DNA from: Campylobacterales bacterium
GTDB taxonomy: Bacteria; Campylobacterota; Campylobacteria; Campylobacterales; Sulfurovaceae
Length of the DNA: 48,862 nt
NCBI GenBank assembly: GCA_014763895.1
Contig: JACXUM010000014.1
Location: 1-48,862, forward strand
Direction of reading: 5' to 3'
Shown: positions 25,114-34,420 of the stretch, piece by piece
Position numbering within the stretch: position 1 is the first letter of the stretch
How the letters are laid out: every line of letters starts with the position of its first letter
Position numbers and translations under genes: made by a program
Notes under the pieces: generated by a model
The model's input: only the letters and a program-made list of their open reading frames with translations
Databases searched by the model: none
Told to the model about the DNA's origin: nothing

Positions 25114-26637
25114 TCAGCTTTTAAAGCTTCCTTTCCCGGAGTTTCTCTTGGAACGTCCGTCTCCTTTTCTTTCCTGATTTGTATGAGAGCCTTTGCTTCG
25201 GTCTTGATCATTTCTTTTTCTGTTGTCATGGTCATTTCTTCTGCCACGGTCATGACCACCACCGCTTCTATGGCGGGCTCTTGGTTTTCCTTTTCCACCG
25301 CTTCTTTCATTTCTCATTTTATCGATTGCTGAAGCGATCTGATCAAGTGAAAGACCGATTTTATCTTTACCCGTCACTGCATTTTCGCTTTGTATCATGG
25401 AAGCGAGCAAATGTGCGATCGTAACGATATCCAGATCATGCTGAAGTGTTTTGACAAGGTTGATAGCACTATCTGTTATCTGTGTATTTGCAATCTTGGC
25501 AATAAGTTCATCTTCTTTGGCATTTTGCACTTCTTGACGGGTAGGGATGACCTGCGTTGCCATGGTAGTACCGACATCTTTTTCGATACGTTTGATGGTT
25601 CTCAGTTCGCCTGGTGTGACCAATGTGATCGCTTCACCGGTTTTTCCGCCGCGGCCTGTACGACCGATACGGTGTACATAGCTTTCGCTGTCAAAAGGAA
25701 TGTGATAGTTGAATACATGGGTTACATCATTCACATCCAACCCTCTTGCCGCTACGTCGGTTGCAACGAAGATATCGATACCGCCTTGTTTGAAGGCTCG
25801 GATCGTTACTTCTCTTTGTTTTTGTTCCATGTCGCCATGGAGACCTGATACCTTGAATCCTTGTGCGGTCAAGTGTGCAACAAGTCTGTCTACTTCTTTT
25901 TTCATACGGCAGAATATGATACATTTGTTCGGATTTTTAAAGTCTATCAAACGTACGAGCGCATCATCTCTCTCTTTTTCTTCTACGACATAGTAGAGCT
26001 GCGTGATAGAGGTATTTGTGCTCTCACTTTTTGTGATCGAAACTGTTTTAGGCTCATGTAATATTTCTTCGGCAAGTTTTCTGATCGCTGGAGGCATTGT
26101 CGCTGAGAACATTAACGTTTGTCTATCTTTTGATAGGAAAGTGAAAATGTTTTTGATCTCATCCAAAAAGCCCATATCAAGCATTTCATCTGCTTCATCA
26201 AGTACCACAAACTTTGGATTGATCTTGATCTTTTTGCTCATAAGAAGATCTTGGAGCCTTCCCGGAGTTGCTACCACGATAGAAGCTTGTCCGATACGCT
26301 CGATCTGTTTTGCATAGGCTGTACCGCCGTATACGGTTGCTGTCTTGAGGTTTGATAGTTTACCAAAACGGTAAAGTTCGTCACTGACCTGCATCGCAAG
26401 TTCTCTTGTTGGTACGATAACCAACCCTTCTACAGAACCATCCGCGTTCATCATACTCATGATTGGCAGACCGAATGCAGCGGTTTTTCCTGTTCCTGTT
26501 TGTGCCTGTGCGATCATATCATGACCTTCAAGTACTAGAGGAATAGCCTCTTTTTGTACCGGGCTTGGTTCTGTAAATCCGGCTTCCTGTATCGCATCCT
26601 GGATGCTTTGTCTGAGATTAAAATCTGTAAATTTCAT
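25114..26637 (-). CDS. DEAD-box ATP-dependent RNA helicase
   Basis: The 507-aa helicase has a full core: Q motif (F...I..AGFTEPSPVQ), AQTGTGKT, PTRELAMQ, TPGRLQD, DEAD, SATMP, FVATDVAARGLD and HRIGRTGRGG (residues 20-370). After a helical dimerisation-like region (about 385-440) comes a highly charged tail rich in Arg, Gly, Asp and Lys (about 440-507) of the RNA-binding type seen in DeaD/CsdA and RhlE. It unwinds RNA, in ribosome assembly or mRNA decay, often at low temperature. It is monocistronic with a promoter close to its ATG. Confidence 0.95.
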   Translation of the reverse strand: MKFTDFNLRQSIQDAIQEAGFTEPSPVQKEAIPLVLEGHDMIAQAQTGTGKTAAFGLPIMSMMNADGSVEGLVIVPTRELAMQVSDELYRFGKLSNLKTATVYGGTAYAKQIERIGQASIVVATPGRLQDLLMSKKIKINPKFVVLDEADEMLDMGFLDEIKNIFTFLSKDRQTLMFSATMPPAIRKLAEEILHEPKTVSITKSESTNTSITQLYYVVEEKERDDALVRLIDFKNPNKCIIFCRMKKEVDRLVAHLTAQGFKVSGLHGDMEQKQREVTIRAFKQGGIDIFVATDVAARGLDVNDVTHVFNYHIPFDSESYVHRIGRTGRGGKTGEAITLVTPGELRTIKRIEKDVGTTMATQVIPTRQEVQNAKEDELIAKIANTQITDSAINLVKTLQHDLDIVTIAHLLASMIQSENAVTGKDKIGLSLDQIASAIDKMRNERSGGKGKPRARHRSGGGHDRGRRNDHDNRKRNDQDRSKGSHTNQERKGDGRSKRNSGKGSFKS

Positions 26638-26645
26638 GTTGTTTC

Positions 26646-26676
26646 TTTATAGTAAAATAGTGGGGAATTGTGTCAA
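26646..26676 (-). promoter_or_regulatory. Predicted promoter of the DEAD-box helicase gene
   Basis: A perfect TTGACA (26676-26671) lies 16 bp from TACTAT (26654-26649) or 19 bp from TATAAA (26651-26646). Transcription would start within about 10 nt of the ATG at 26637, giving an almost leaderless mRNA; a further upstream promoter cannot be excluded. Confidence 0.45.
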
Positions 26677-26739
26677 TAGTCCCTGTTTAATGCAGCCGAT
26701 ACCAAACTATCGCACAATTTGTGTGTGAATGATTCGTGA

Positions 26740-26803
26740 AGTACGTATGACGTACTAAAAATAATATACGAGATTTGATATACCCGTCCGGAGTTTGATA
26801 TAC
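26740..26803. repeat. Operator-like repeats upstream of the helicase gene
   Basis: An inverted repeat AGTACGT-ATG-ACGTACT (26740-26756) is followed by two direct copies of TTTGATATAC (26774-26783 and 26794-26803), exactly 20 bp apart, about two helical turns. They lie between the helicase promoter and the end of the GGDEF-EAL gene. No protein is known to me to bind them. Confidence 0.45.
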
Positions 26804-26866
26804 TCTTGCAGAAAAGTTTGCTATTATATCGTAATAATTGACAGAAAGATAGAGGGATAAATTTAT

Positions 26867-29095
26867 TTAATGTTTTTTCAATAAAAAAGTGATGTCTTCT
26901 GCACTCAATGGCGGACTAAAAAAATATCCCTGTGCTTCTTCGCATCCGAGGTCTTTTAATATTCCAATCTGCGCTTCTGTTTCTACACCTTCAGCAAGTA
27001 TCTTTAAACCCAATTCTTTAGCCATACGGACCATGGCAGAAACGATAACTTGATTATTGTGATCTGTGGCAAGATGGTGGATAAACGATTTGTCAATTTT
27101 GAGTTTTTCTAGATTCAACTCTTTAAGAAGGCGCATGGATGAATATCCTGTACCAAAATTATTGATAGAAAAGGTGCATCCTAAACTTTGTAAAGCAAAA
27201 GCGTTATCCTTTGCTTCAATATTTTCTTGGAAGATTGCATTTTCGGTGATTTCAAACTGAAGCGAAAGAGAAGGAATGCAACAATCTTGCAGGTTTTCCT
27301 TGATGTTATGCATTAATTTTGTATTTTCCAACTCTTTTTTTGTAAGATTAATGGAAACAGAGGGGATGGGTAAAGAAAGATTTTTCCATCTGTTGATCTG
27401 TTCGCATACATTTTTAAGTACATAGGCACCTATTTCAATGATCGTACCGTTTTCTTCTGCTATTTGGATCAATTTTGTCACAGGAAGATAGTCAAATGTC
27501 TCCTCATCATATCTGAGTAAAGCTTCAATACCTGTCATCTTTCCATCCCTTAAAGAGAACTGAGGTTGATATGCGATGTAGAAAGTATTGTTTTTCAAAC
27601 TCTGGCGTATGGCTTGCAGAATGTGGAAATATTGATGCGATATGCTTGTATACTCTTTAGAGTAAAATTGAAATCCGTTCCGTCCTTCTTCTTTTGCTTT
27701 GTACATGGCAATATCTGCAGCATTGATGAGCGCTTCCGCACTATCACCATCCTCAGGGATCAATGCAATTCCGATACTCATGGTTATATGTATATCATCT
27801 GAATTGATGTGGAATGGCAGTTCAAAAGCTTTTTGGATTTTATGTGTGATAGAAATGATAGTCTCAATAGATTCTACTTCTTCTATAATCAGCAAAAACT
27901 CATCTCCGGCTAATCTTCCCAATGTGTCGCTTTTTCGTATTGTCTTTTGTAGCCTTTTGGCCACAACTTGAAGTAATTTGTCTCCTGCACGGTGGCCATA
28001 GGTATCATTGATCTGTTTAAAATGGTCAAGATCGATAAACAGCAATGCACCTTTAGTATTATTGCGTTTGATAGATTGCAAGGTATGTTCCAAACGGTCA
28101 AAAAGAAGTGAACGGTTGGGAAGGTTAGTAAGCATATCATGATTTGCTATAAATTCGAACCGGTCTCTGGAATGTACCACTTCAGAAATATCTGTTACCA
28201 TGATCACGATATTTTGGATCGATTTTTTGTCATCATAGATAATATCGATGCTGAGCCATACCGATAATGACTTTCCGTCAAAGCGATGGAGTTTGGTCTC
28301 TCCATGCCAATGTCCTCCTCTTTCCATACTTGCATATATTTGGGAGTTGGTCTTTTCATCAAGCATTTTGGAAAAAAATGTTGAATTTTTTCCCAAGCAT
28401 TCTTCATGGCTCAGACCCAACAGCTTTTCCATGGCGGGATTGACAAAAACTGCATTACAGTTTTCATCTTCAATCAATACGCCTTCGGTGGCTTCTGAAA
28501 AAACAATTTCAAGCAAACGGGTATTTTTTTCAGATAAATAAATATTTGTATAGTCTCTGATAATAACCAATGCAATATTTTGATCCTGTATCCTAATACA
28601 GGAAGGTACTATTCTTGCTTCAAAATAATGTTTGTTTTTTTCTATTTCCAAAGTATAGTGCAGTGACTGCATTTGTCCGGTCTTAAAGGCTTTTTGAAGG
28701 GTATTATAAAAAATGTCGGCATCATTTTCTGAAAAAATATCATAGGGTGTTTTCCCTATGACAAATTCTTTTGGAACATAAAGAAGATGTTCTTTGCCTT
28801 CATCAAAAACATCGACATATTCCCCCTTTTCATTCTGAAGCAAAACAAGATCGGGTATTGCCTTGAGAATGGCGGACATTCTCTCGTGTAGTGAGTCATT
28901 AGTGTGTTCAATAAGTTTTTGTATCTCTTCAGCATAAGAATCAATGGTATTTTGAAGTTGTGCGATACGTTTTTCAAATTCGTAATAATTTTCAGAGGCT
29001 AATTGCAGGAATGTATTGGATATTGTTTGATTGTTGTTTTTATTTTTGATACTTTCAATCTTTTGAAGTTGCTGTTTTATGATAGGATGCAACAT
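26867..29095 (-). CDS. PAS-PAS-GGDEF-EAL protein, EAL loop degenerate
   Basis: The 742-aa cytosolic protein has a helical N-terminus, two PAS domains (about residues 70-180 and 190-310), a GGDEF domain (about 320-475) and an EAL domain (about 490-742). The active-site motif is AGDEF (about residue 396), a variant that is active in some cyclases. The EAL domain keeps EALLRY, ITENA and AEGVET, but the loop-6 motif DDFGTG is NNFGTG (about 643), losing two metal-binding aspartates. I infer a diguanylate cyclase with a non-hydrolysing EAL. No membrane segment is present, so signals are sensed in the cytosol. A TATAAT at 29156-29161 may serve as its promoter. Confidence 0.92.
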   Translation of the reverse strand: MLHPIIKQQLQKIESIKNKNNNQTISNTFLQLASENYYEFEKRIAQLQNTIDSYAEEIQKLIEHTNDSLHERMSAILKAIPDLVLLQNEKGEYVDVFDEGKEHLLYVPKEFVIGKTPYDIFSENDADIFYNTLQKAFKTGQMQSLHYTLEIEKNKHYFEARIVPSCIRIQDQNIALVIIRDYTNIYLSEKNTRLLEIVFSEATEGVLIEDENCNAVFVNPAMEKLLGLSHEECLGKNSTFFSKMLDEKTNSQIYASMERGGHWHGETKLHRFDGKSLSVWLSIDIIYDDKKSIQNIVIMVTDISEVVHSRDRFEFIANHDMLTNLPNRSLLFDRLEHTLQSIKRNNTKGALLFIDLDHFKQINDTYGHRAGDKLLQVVAKRLQKTIRKSDTLGRLAGDEFLLIIEEVESIETIISITHKIQKAFELPFHINSDDIHITMSIGIALIPEDGDSAEALINAADIAMYKAKEEGRNGFQFYSKEYTSISHQYFHILQAIRQSLKNNTFYIAYQPQFSLRDGKMTGIEALLRYDEETFDYLPVTKLIQIAEENGTIIEIGAYVLKNVCEQINRWKNLSLPIPSVSINLTKKELENTKLMHNIKENLQDCCIPSLSLQFEITENAIFQENIEAKDNAFALQSLGCTFSINNFGTGYSSMRLLKELNLEKLKIDKSFIHHLATDHNNQVIVSAMVRMAKELGLKILAEGVETEAQIGILKDLGCEEAQGYFFSPPLSAEDITFLLKKH

Positions 29096-29190
29096 AATAA
29101 TATCTTTCTTTTCTTTTGTCTACTCTTTAAGTTTTTTTTCCTCATTTGGTTTCTCATTATAGTATAACACCATTTTTTGATTATCTCGAT

Positions 29191-29219
29191 AAAAATCTGG
29201 GTTTTTATAAAAGTCCCAG
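29191..29219 (-). terminator. Intrinsic terminator of the suf operon, overlapping the last stop codon
   Basis: On the minus strand CTGGG...CCCAG with an AT-rich inner stem (CTTTT/AAAA) is followed by ATTTTTA. The 5' arm lies within the last codons of the SufT-like gene, whose stop is at 29207-29205. Confidence 0.6.
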
Positions 29220-29531
29220 TTGGAGTTTTGCTTCGTCACTCATATTTTCCTGGCTCCACGGCGGATCAAAAACCAAATGTACATCGACCTCTTCAAGACC
29301 TTCTATACGATAAGAGATACTTCTAACCAGATCGACGATCACTTCTGACATAGAGCAGGTAGCAGAGGTCAAGGTCATTTTGATCGAGCACTTTTTAAGT
29401 TTGGTGAGTGCATCTGTCCAACAATGTACATTATAGACCAGCCCGAGATCATAGATATTGACAGGTATTTCGGGGTCATAGATTTTTTTTAACTCTTCGA
29501 TGACTTTTTCTTTCATTTCTTCATCAGTCAT
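29205..29531 (-). CDS. Iron-sulfur assembly factor, MIP18/DUF59 (SufT-like)
   Basis: The 108-aa protein is a single MIP18/DUF59 domain. It has the family motif DPEIPVNIYDLGLVY (about residues 22-36) and the conserved cysteine in MTLTSATCSMSEVI, plus FDPPWSQENMS near the end. Such proteins help load or mature Fe-S proteins, and stand-alone forms at the end of suf operons are called SufT. It is the last gene of sufBCDE here, with its ATG (29531) overlapping the sufE stop. GGAG lies 7 nt upstream of this ATG; an earlier in-frame start at 29561 lacks a better site. Confidence 0.88.
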   Translation of the reverse strand: MTDEEMKEKVIEELKKIYDPEIPVNIYDLGLVYNVHCWTDALTKLKKCSIKMTLTSATCSMSEVIVDLVRSISYRIEGLEEVDVHLVFDPPWSQENMSDEAKLQLGLL

Positions 29532-29532
29532 A

Positions 29533-29952
29533 TCAGGCTCCTTTCTGGTAGGCTTTAGCATGAGTATAGATAGTGTTTAAAAAAACCTCCAGTCCTTGTT
29601 GTCTGACCGGGCTTAACAGTTCGGTAATCCCCATGGTTTGAAGCAGTTTTGGATCGAAGGATAAGATCTCTTGGGGTGTACGGTCATTGAAGATATTCAA
29701 AAGGATCGTCATCATGCCTTTTGCCATCATCGATTCGCCTTCACCTTTAAAATGGATTTTATTTCCATCAAACTCGGCTATCAGCCAGGCGTTGGATGAA
29801 CACCCCTTGATATAGCTCTCATCATTTTTTTCACCGGGTTTCAACGGCGGCTGGTTTTTCCCCAAGTCAACGATATATTCGATCTTTTCATCCGCTGTTG
29901 GAAAAAGATCGAAATCATCTTTATAGTGCGCTACTTTTTCTTCCATAGTCAT
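29533..29952 (-). CDS. sufE: Cysteine desulfurase sulfur acceptor SufE
   Basis: The 139-aa protein takes persulfide sulfur from a cysteine desulfurase and hands it to SufB. The catalytic cysteine is in YIKGCSSNAWL (about residue 51), the hallmark of SufE/CsdE. The rest of the fold (KIHFKGEGESMMAKGMMTIL, then SPVRQQGLEVFL) is intact and length is normal. It begins 3 bp after sufD. Notably no sufS gene is in the cluster, so its desulfurase partner must be encoded elsewhere. Confidence 0.95.
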   Translation of the reverse strand: MTMEEKVAHYKDDFDLFPTADEKIEYIVDLGKNQPPLKPGEKNDESYIKGCSSNAWLIAEFDGNKIHFKGEGESMMAKGMMTILLNIFNDRTPQEILSFDPKLLQTMGITELLSPVRQQGLEVFLNTIYTHAKAYQKGA

Positions 29953-29955
29953 GAT

Positions 29956-31143
29956 TTATCCTTTTGCTTGGGCATAAAATGTCTTTTCAAAGCTCATCTT
30001 GATCTCTTCTTGGTGTCTGACATCCTTAATGGTTTCGATTAAAGTATTGGCAAAAGCAATCACGAGCATCTTTCTGGCTTCTGTTTGGGATATTCCTCTT
30101 GAGCGAAGATAGAAAAGCTGTTTTGGATCAAGCTGTCCCGTCGTAGCTCCATGGGAGGCTTCCAGTTCATCGATATAGATCTCAAGCTGCGGCTTGGCTG
30201 CCATATAGGCATCATCACCCAATAAAATGGATTTTGAATTTTGATAGGCTTTGGCATATTTTGCATGATGTTCAACCCTGATCAATGCATCAAAAATGCC
30301 TCTGCTGTGATCATCAAGGATATTTTTGGCTTCCTGGCGGGATGTAGAATGCTCACCTTTGTGAACGATCTGTGATACGGTGCCCCCAATGGCATTCCCG
30401 GTGGTATAGAGCAGATGTCCTGCATCGATATGGGCATAGTCATCCAGATCGGCTTTGAAAAGATTGAGCGCAGCAGCGTCCCCAAAATCGAATGTTTTAT
30501 AGACTAGATTAGCTTGTTTTTCTACCGTAAACTTATGAGAAGCGATCAACGCATATCCATCGTTCTGGATCGTTTGGTTGTTTACGATCCTTAGTGAACT
30601 CTCTTTGGCTGTCCAAAGATCATAACCGTAAAGTATCAATGAACTTTTGGCATGTTCGCCTTCGAAGGATTCAAACAGCGTTGCATGCCGGTTAGCCTGG
30701 TTTTTGATAACCAAACGATAGGGGATCAGCGTATTGGGAAGTGTAAATCGGTGCAAAAGTTCTACTTCCACATCCCCGTCTATCTCTATCATGATTACAT
30801 TTGAAGCCAAAAGATGACCCAGGTAATAAAACGGATCGAAATGTTCCATATCAACATGTCGGTTATTTTTATAGTAAACACGGATACCTTTTGGTGCACA
30901 TTTGACGATGCCGTTTTCTATCTCGATTCTTTGATCTTCTTTGATCGGTTTTGGAATAAAAACAGCTCTGTCATACTCTTTTTCAAGCAGCGGCTCGATA
31001 GGAAAATAACGGTATGCTTCACTTTTTTTGTTAGGCAATCCAAGCGTTATGAATCTTGCCAAAAGAGGGTCTTTTGCAGGATCTGTTCGCAGCAGACCAC
31101 AAAGCTCTTCCTTTGTTTTATGTTTGAATACTGCCAGTTTCAT
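29956..31143 (-). CDS. sufD: Fe-S cluster scaffold subunit SufD
   Basis: The 395-aa protein is the SufD partner in the SufBC2D scaffold. It has a divergent N-terminus (about residues 1-120) and the beta-helix core with HKGEHSTSRQEAKNILDD, SRGIFDALIRVEHHA and then LEIYIDELEASHGATTGQLD, where the histidine of the C-terminal region near SHGATTG lies. It ends with the typical helical 'LRSRGISQTEARKMLV'. The ATG overlaps the sufC stop by 4 bp. Confidence 0.93.
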   Translation of the reverse strand: MKLAVFKHKTKEELCGLLRTDPAKDPLLARFITLGLPNKKSEAYRYFPIEPLLEKEYDRAVFIPKPIKEDQRIEIENGIVKCAPKGIRVYYKNNRHVDMEHFDPFYYLGHLLASNVIMIEIDGDVEVELLHRFTLPNTLIPYRLVIKNQANRHATLFESFEGEHAKSSLILYGYDLWTAKESSLRIVNNQTIQNDGYALIASHKFTVEKQANLVYKTFDFGDAAALNLFKADLDDYAHIDAGHLLYTTGNAIGGTVSQIVHKGEHSTSRQEAKNILDDHSRGIFDALIRVEHHAKYAKAYQNSKSILLGDDAYMAAKPQLEIYIDELEASHGATTGQLDPKQLFYLRSRGISQTEARKMLVIAFANTLIETIKDVRHQEEIKMSFEKTFYAQAKG

Positions 31144-31889
31144 CGGATCTCTTCCTCGATGGATTCATACCCTTCGGCTTCAAGTTTGGCAACCAGTTCA
31201 GGACCCGCAGTCTTGATGATTCTGCCGTTTTTGAGGACATGAATGTAATCGGGTTTGATATAATCAAGGATCCGGCTGTAGTGAGTGATGACCAAAAAGC
31301 TTCTTTTGCCGTCCTTCATTTTGTTGATCCCTTCGCTCACAGCCCTAAGCGCATCAATGTCAAGCCCGGAATCGATCTCGTCAAGTATGATCACATCCGG
31401 TTCGAGGATAAGCATTTGAAGGATTTCATTGCGTTTCTTTTCACCTCCGGAGAATCCTTCGTTCAGTGAGCGGCTGATCATATCGGCTTTCATCCCCAGA
31501 CCTTCAAGATGTCCCTTCATTATTCTTAAAAATTCAGCAGCATTGAGCTCCGCAAGTCCATTATGCTTGCGCTTGGCATTGAGTGCGGTTCTAAGAAAAT
31601 AGGCATTGTTTACTCCCGGGATTTCGACAGGATTTTGAAAACTCAGGAATATCCCTTTAAGCGCTCTATTTTCCGGTTCCATATCGACTATGCTCTGACC
31701 TTTATATATAATATTGCCGCCGGTTATTTTCACATCGTAATGTCCTACAATGGCTTTGGAGAGGGTCGATTTCCCTGCACCGTTTGGTCCCATGATGGCA
31801 TGAACTTTGCCTTCTTCCAGCGTCAGGTCAAGACCTTTAAGTATCTCTTTTGTACCGATATCTGCTTTTAGATTTTCTATTTTCATCAT
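31140..31889 (-). CDS. sufC: Fe-S assembly ATPase SufC
   Basis: The 249-aa ABC-type ATPase powers conformational change of SufBCD during Fe-S assembly. Walker A is GPNGAGKST (about residues 34-42), the signature is [12 protein letters not shown], Walker B is [13 protein letters not shown] and the switch His is in VITHYSR. The first ATG (31889) overlaps the sufB TGA as ATGA and has AAGGA 8 nt upstream; the next ATG is 3 nt further. An in-frame extension to 31976 lies inside sufB and is not the start. Confidence 0.95.
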   Translation of the reverse strand: MMKIENLKADIGTKEILKGLDLTLEEGKVHAIMGPNGAGKSTLSKAIVGHYDVKITGGNIIYKGQSIVDMEPENRALKGIFLSFQNPVEIPGVNNAYFLRTALNAKRKHNGLAELNAAEFLRIMKGHLEGLGMKADMISRSLNEGFSGGEKKRNEILQMLILEPDVIILDEIDSGLDIDALRAVSEGINKMKDGKRSFLVITHYSRILDYIKPDYIHVLKNGRIIKTAGPELVAKLEAEGYESIEEEIR

Positions 31890-33319
31890 CCTACGCTTCC
31901 TTCTAATGTCAAGTTTAACAATGCTTTGGCCTCCACGGCATACTCCATAGGAAGCTGACTGAATACCTCTTTGCAAAAACCGTGTACGATCATCGATACG
32001 GCATCCTCTTCCTTGATACCGCGCTGCCTGAGGTAAAAGAGCTGTTCATCGCTGATCTTGGAAGTCGTTGCTTCATGTTCTATATGTCCTTTGGTGTCTT
32101 TGCATTCAAGGTACGGAAAGGTATGGGCGCCGCACTGATCCCCTATAAGCAGAGAATCGCACTCGCTGTAATTTCTGGAACCATCGGCATGTGCGCCTAT
32201 TTTGACCAGACCCCTGTAGGTATTTTGCCCCTTCATGGCAGAAATACCTTTGGAAATGATCGTAGAGCTGGTATTTTTACCAAGATGGATCATTTTTGTT
32301 CCGGTATCGGCTTGTTGGGCGAGGGTGGTTACTGCTACGGAGTAGAACTCTCCCACCGAATTGTCCCCTTTAAGGATACAGCTTGGGTACTTCCACGTAA
32401 TGGCAGATCCTGTTTCTACCTGTGTCCAGGATATTTTGGAGTTCTCACCCTGACAGAGTCCTCTCTTGGTTACAAAGTTGTAGATTCCGCCTTTACCATT
32501 CTCATCACCCGGATACCAGTTTTGAATGGTAGAGTATTTGATCTGGGCATCTTTCATCGCAATGAGTTCCACAACAGCAGCATGTAATTGGTTTTCATCC
32601 CTCATCGGCGCAGAACAACCTTCATTATAACTGACATAACTTCCCTCATCCGCAATGATCAGGGTGCGTTCGAACTGCCCGGTACCCAGGGCATTGATAC
32701 GAAAATAGGTTGAAAGCTCCATCGGGCATCTTACCCCTTTTGGGATGTAGACAAATGTTCCGTCTGTAAAAACCGCGGAGTTAAGAGCGGCAAAATAGTT
32801 GTCGTTCATTGCAACGACAGAAAACATATATTTTTTAATGAGTGCTGGATGTTCATGGATCGCTTCAGATATGGAACAGAAAATGATACCGAGTTTATTC
32901 AACTCATCAGTATAGGTTGTCTTAACCGAAACCGAATCAAAAACCGCATCCACCGCAATCCCTTGAAGCTGTTTTTGTTCTTCCAGAGGAATACCCAGTT
33001 TTGCGTAGGCTTCAAGTATTTTGGGATCGACCTCGTCAAGGCTTTTAGGGGGATTTTTTGGTGCAGAGTAGTAGGATATCGCCTGATAGTCTATCGGTTC
33101 ATAATGAATATGCGCCCAGTGCGGTTCCTCCATCGTCTGCCATTTTCTAAATGCTTTGAGTCGAAGCTCTCTCATCCATTCTGGTTCATTCTTTTTGTTA
33201 GAAATAAAACGAATAGTATCCTCATCCAGCCCAGGCGGTACAGTATCGGTCTCAATATCAACTTGAAAACCGAGCTTATATTCGCCGGCTACGGCTTTAT
33301 CGATCTCTTTTTGCGACAT
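31886..33319 (-). CDS. sufB: Fe-S cluster scaffold subunit SufB
   Basis: The 477-aa scaffold forms nascent Fe-S clusters with SufC and SufD. The protein has the family core [40 protein letters not shown], '[19 protein letters not shown]' and '[17 protein letters not shown]'-like C-terminus ([17 protein letters not shown]). Cysteines at VRCP, GCSAP and [20 protein letters not shown] are those usual in SufB. GGAGGG precedes the ATG. It is the first gene of the suf operon, 45-75 bp from a promoter. Confidence 0.96.
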   Translation of the reverse strand: MSQKEIDKAVAGEYKLGFQVDIETDTVPPGLDEDTIRFISNKKNEPEWMRELRLKAFRKWQTMEEPHWAHIHYEPIDYQAISYYSAPKNPPKSLDEVDPKILEAYAKLGIPLEEQKQLQGIAVDAVFDSVSVKTTYTDELNKLGIIFCSISEAIHEHPALIKKYMFSVVAMNDNYFAALNSAVFTDGTFVYIPKGVRCPMELSTYFRINALGTGQFERTLIIADEGSYVSYNEGCSAPMRDENQLHAAVVELIAMKDAQIKYSTIQNWYPGDENGKGGIYNFVTKRGLCQGENSKISWTQVETGSAITWKYPSCILKGDNSVGEFYSVAVTTLAQQADTGTKMIHLGKNTSSTIISKGISAMKGQNTYRGLVKIGAHADGSRNYSECDSLLIGDQCGAHTFPYLECKDTKGHIEHEATTSKISDEQLFYLRQRGIKEEDAVSMIVHGFCKEVFSQLPMEYAVEAKALLNLTLEGSVG

Positions 33320-33361
33320 ATTTCCCTCCTTTAATTTGATAGGAAGTGCTCTTTTATGTTA

Positions 33362-33391
33362 GTTATAGCACAAATGACATAGCCAAATCAA
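33362..33391 (-). promoter_or_regulatory. Predicted promoter of the suf operon
   Basis: On the minus strand TTGATT (33391-33386) and TATAAC (33367-33362) are 18 bp apart, and TGC precedes the -10 as an extended -10 element. It lies 43 bp upstream of the sufB ATG. No clear IscR or Fur box is seen. Confidence 0.5.
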
Positions 33392-33560
33392 GAGTTTGTT
33401 TGAAAATAAGATGAATTCTATCTTATTTCAATGTTGGAATCATTCACATATGTATAGAAGCGCGATATCGTGTTTTTCTTCAAAAATAGAGTATAATTAT
33501 GAATATAACGACGTTATTTTAAATATATTTTGTAGATAGATGTTAGGAGTTATAAAAAAA

Positions 33561-33773
33561 ATGACGATCTCTGATATAGAATTTGAAATGAGGATCAATG
33601 AGGTGGCAGAAAAAGATATCGTTGAGATAATCGAAATTTGCAAAACTGCCGGGTTTAGTGCAGAAAGGTTGGATGAACAACTTCAAAGACGCGGCTATGA
33701 CAAGATATTTACCGTCAATTATGATGAGTATGATGACGATAAAGATATAGAGTGGGAAGAAGACGATTTTTAA
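33561..33773 (+). CDS. Small acidic protein of unknown function
   Basis: This 70-aa protein (77 aa if it starts at 33540) is very acidic at its end (NYDEYDDDKDIEWEEDDF) and has a helical middle with EIIEICKTAGFSAERLDEQL. No domain is recognised. AGGAG lies 11 nt before the ATG at 33561; the earlier ATG has no site. A TATAAT at 33492-33497 may be its -10. It precedes the retropepsin-like gene by 62 bp on the same strand, so it may be in that operon, but this is only positional. Confidence 0.6.
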   Translation: MTISDIEFEMRINEVAEKDIVEIIEICKTAGFSAERLDEQLQRRGYDKIFTVNYDEYDDDKDIEWEEDDF

Positions 33774-33835
33774 AAAATGACTTAATATGATAAAAGGAGG
33801 AATTGATAATTGGTTAGAAAGGCTGGTAAAGATCT

Positions 33836-34420
33836 ATGATATTTAAAAAAGCGGGAAGAGGGGTATATGTATTTGTGATCGGTATAATGCTGGGCGGGTT
33901 GGCTGTCAATCTGTATGCCGAAAATACACCGAAAGAAGAAAAGGTCAAACTTGCTAAAGAGCGATTCAAAGCTGAAGATCAGGATGAAAGCGAGGTTGAT
34001 ACCAATAAAACCATCATCGGAGCGGTAGAAAAAGTCCGTGTCATTCCCGGTAATTTTGTTATGAAGGCGCGTATCGATACAGGGGCAAGTATGACCTCTA
34101 TCGGTGTGGATAATGATGTAGAGATTGTTAACGAAGATGGTCAGGATTGGGCGTATGTCACGATCAATGACATTAAAATGAAACATAAAGTCGTGAAGTA
34201 TATCTATGTCAAACAGCATGGTTCGGATTCGCATAAGCGTCCGGTGATCCGACTAAAACTCATTTTGGGGAATGTGGCCCAGAATGTCAATGTTACGCTT
34301 GCTGACAGAAGCAACTTTCAGTATCAGCTATTGATCGGAAGAAATCTCTTATATGATCATTTCGCAGTGGATGTAAGCCAAAAATATACTACACCGCCTA
34401 TGGAATACAAGGAAAAATAA
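33836..34420 (+). CDS. Retropepsin-like aspartic protease (COG4067, formerly 'Zn protease')
   Basis: The 194-aa protein has an N-terminal membrane anchor or signal (about residues 10-28, VYVFVIGIMLGGLAVNLYA), then a charged linker and a retropepsin-like domain (about 60-190) with the aspartic-protease motif IDTGASMTSI (about 82-91). The C-terminal QLLIGRNLLYDHFAVDV is the family's second hallmark. It should act in the periplasm, perhaps as a dimer. It is the first of three tightly linked genes, overlapping the next by 1 bp, that combine protease, 7TM transglutaminase-like protein and ATP-grasp ligase. Confidence 0.85.
   Translation: MIFKKAGRGVYVFVIGIMLGGLAVNLYAENTPKEEKVKLAKERFKAEDQDESEVDTNKTIIGAVEKVRVIPGNFVMKARIDTGASMTSIGVDNDVEIVNEDGQDWAYVTINDIKMKHKVVKYIYVKQHGSDSHKRPVIRLKLILGNVAQNVNVTLADRSNFQYQLLIGRNLLYDHFAVDVSQKYTTPPMEYKEK

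Noticed and set aside
25390-25848. 152-codon plus-strand ORF opposite the DEAD-box gene
   Set aside because: It overlaps the helicase core fully, and its Cys/Phe-rich product has no plausible fold.
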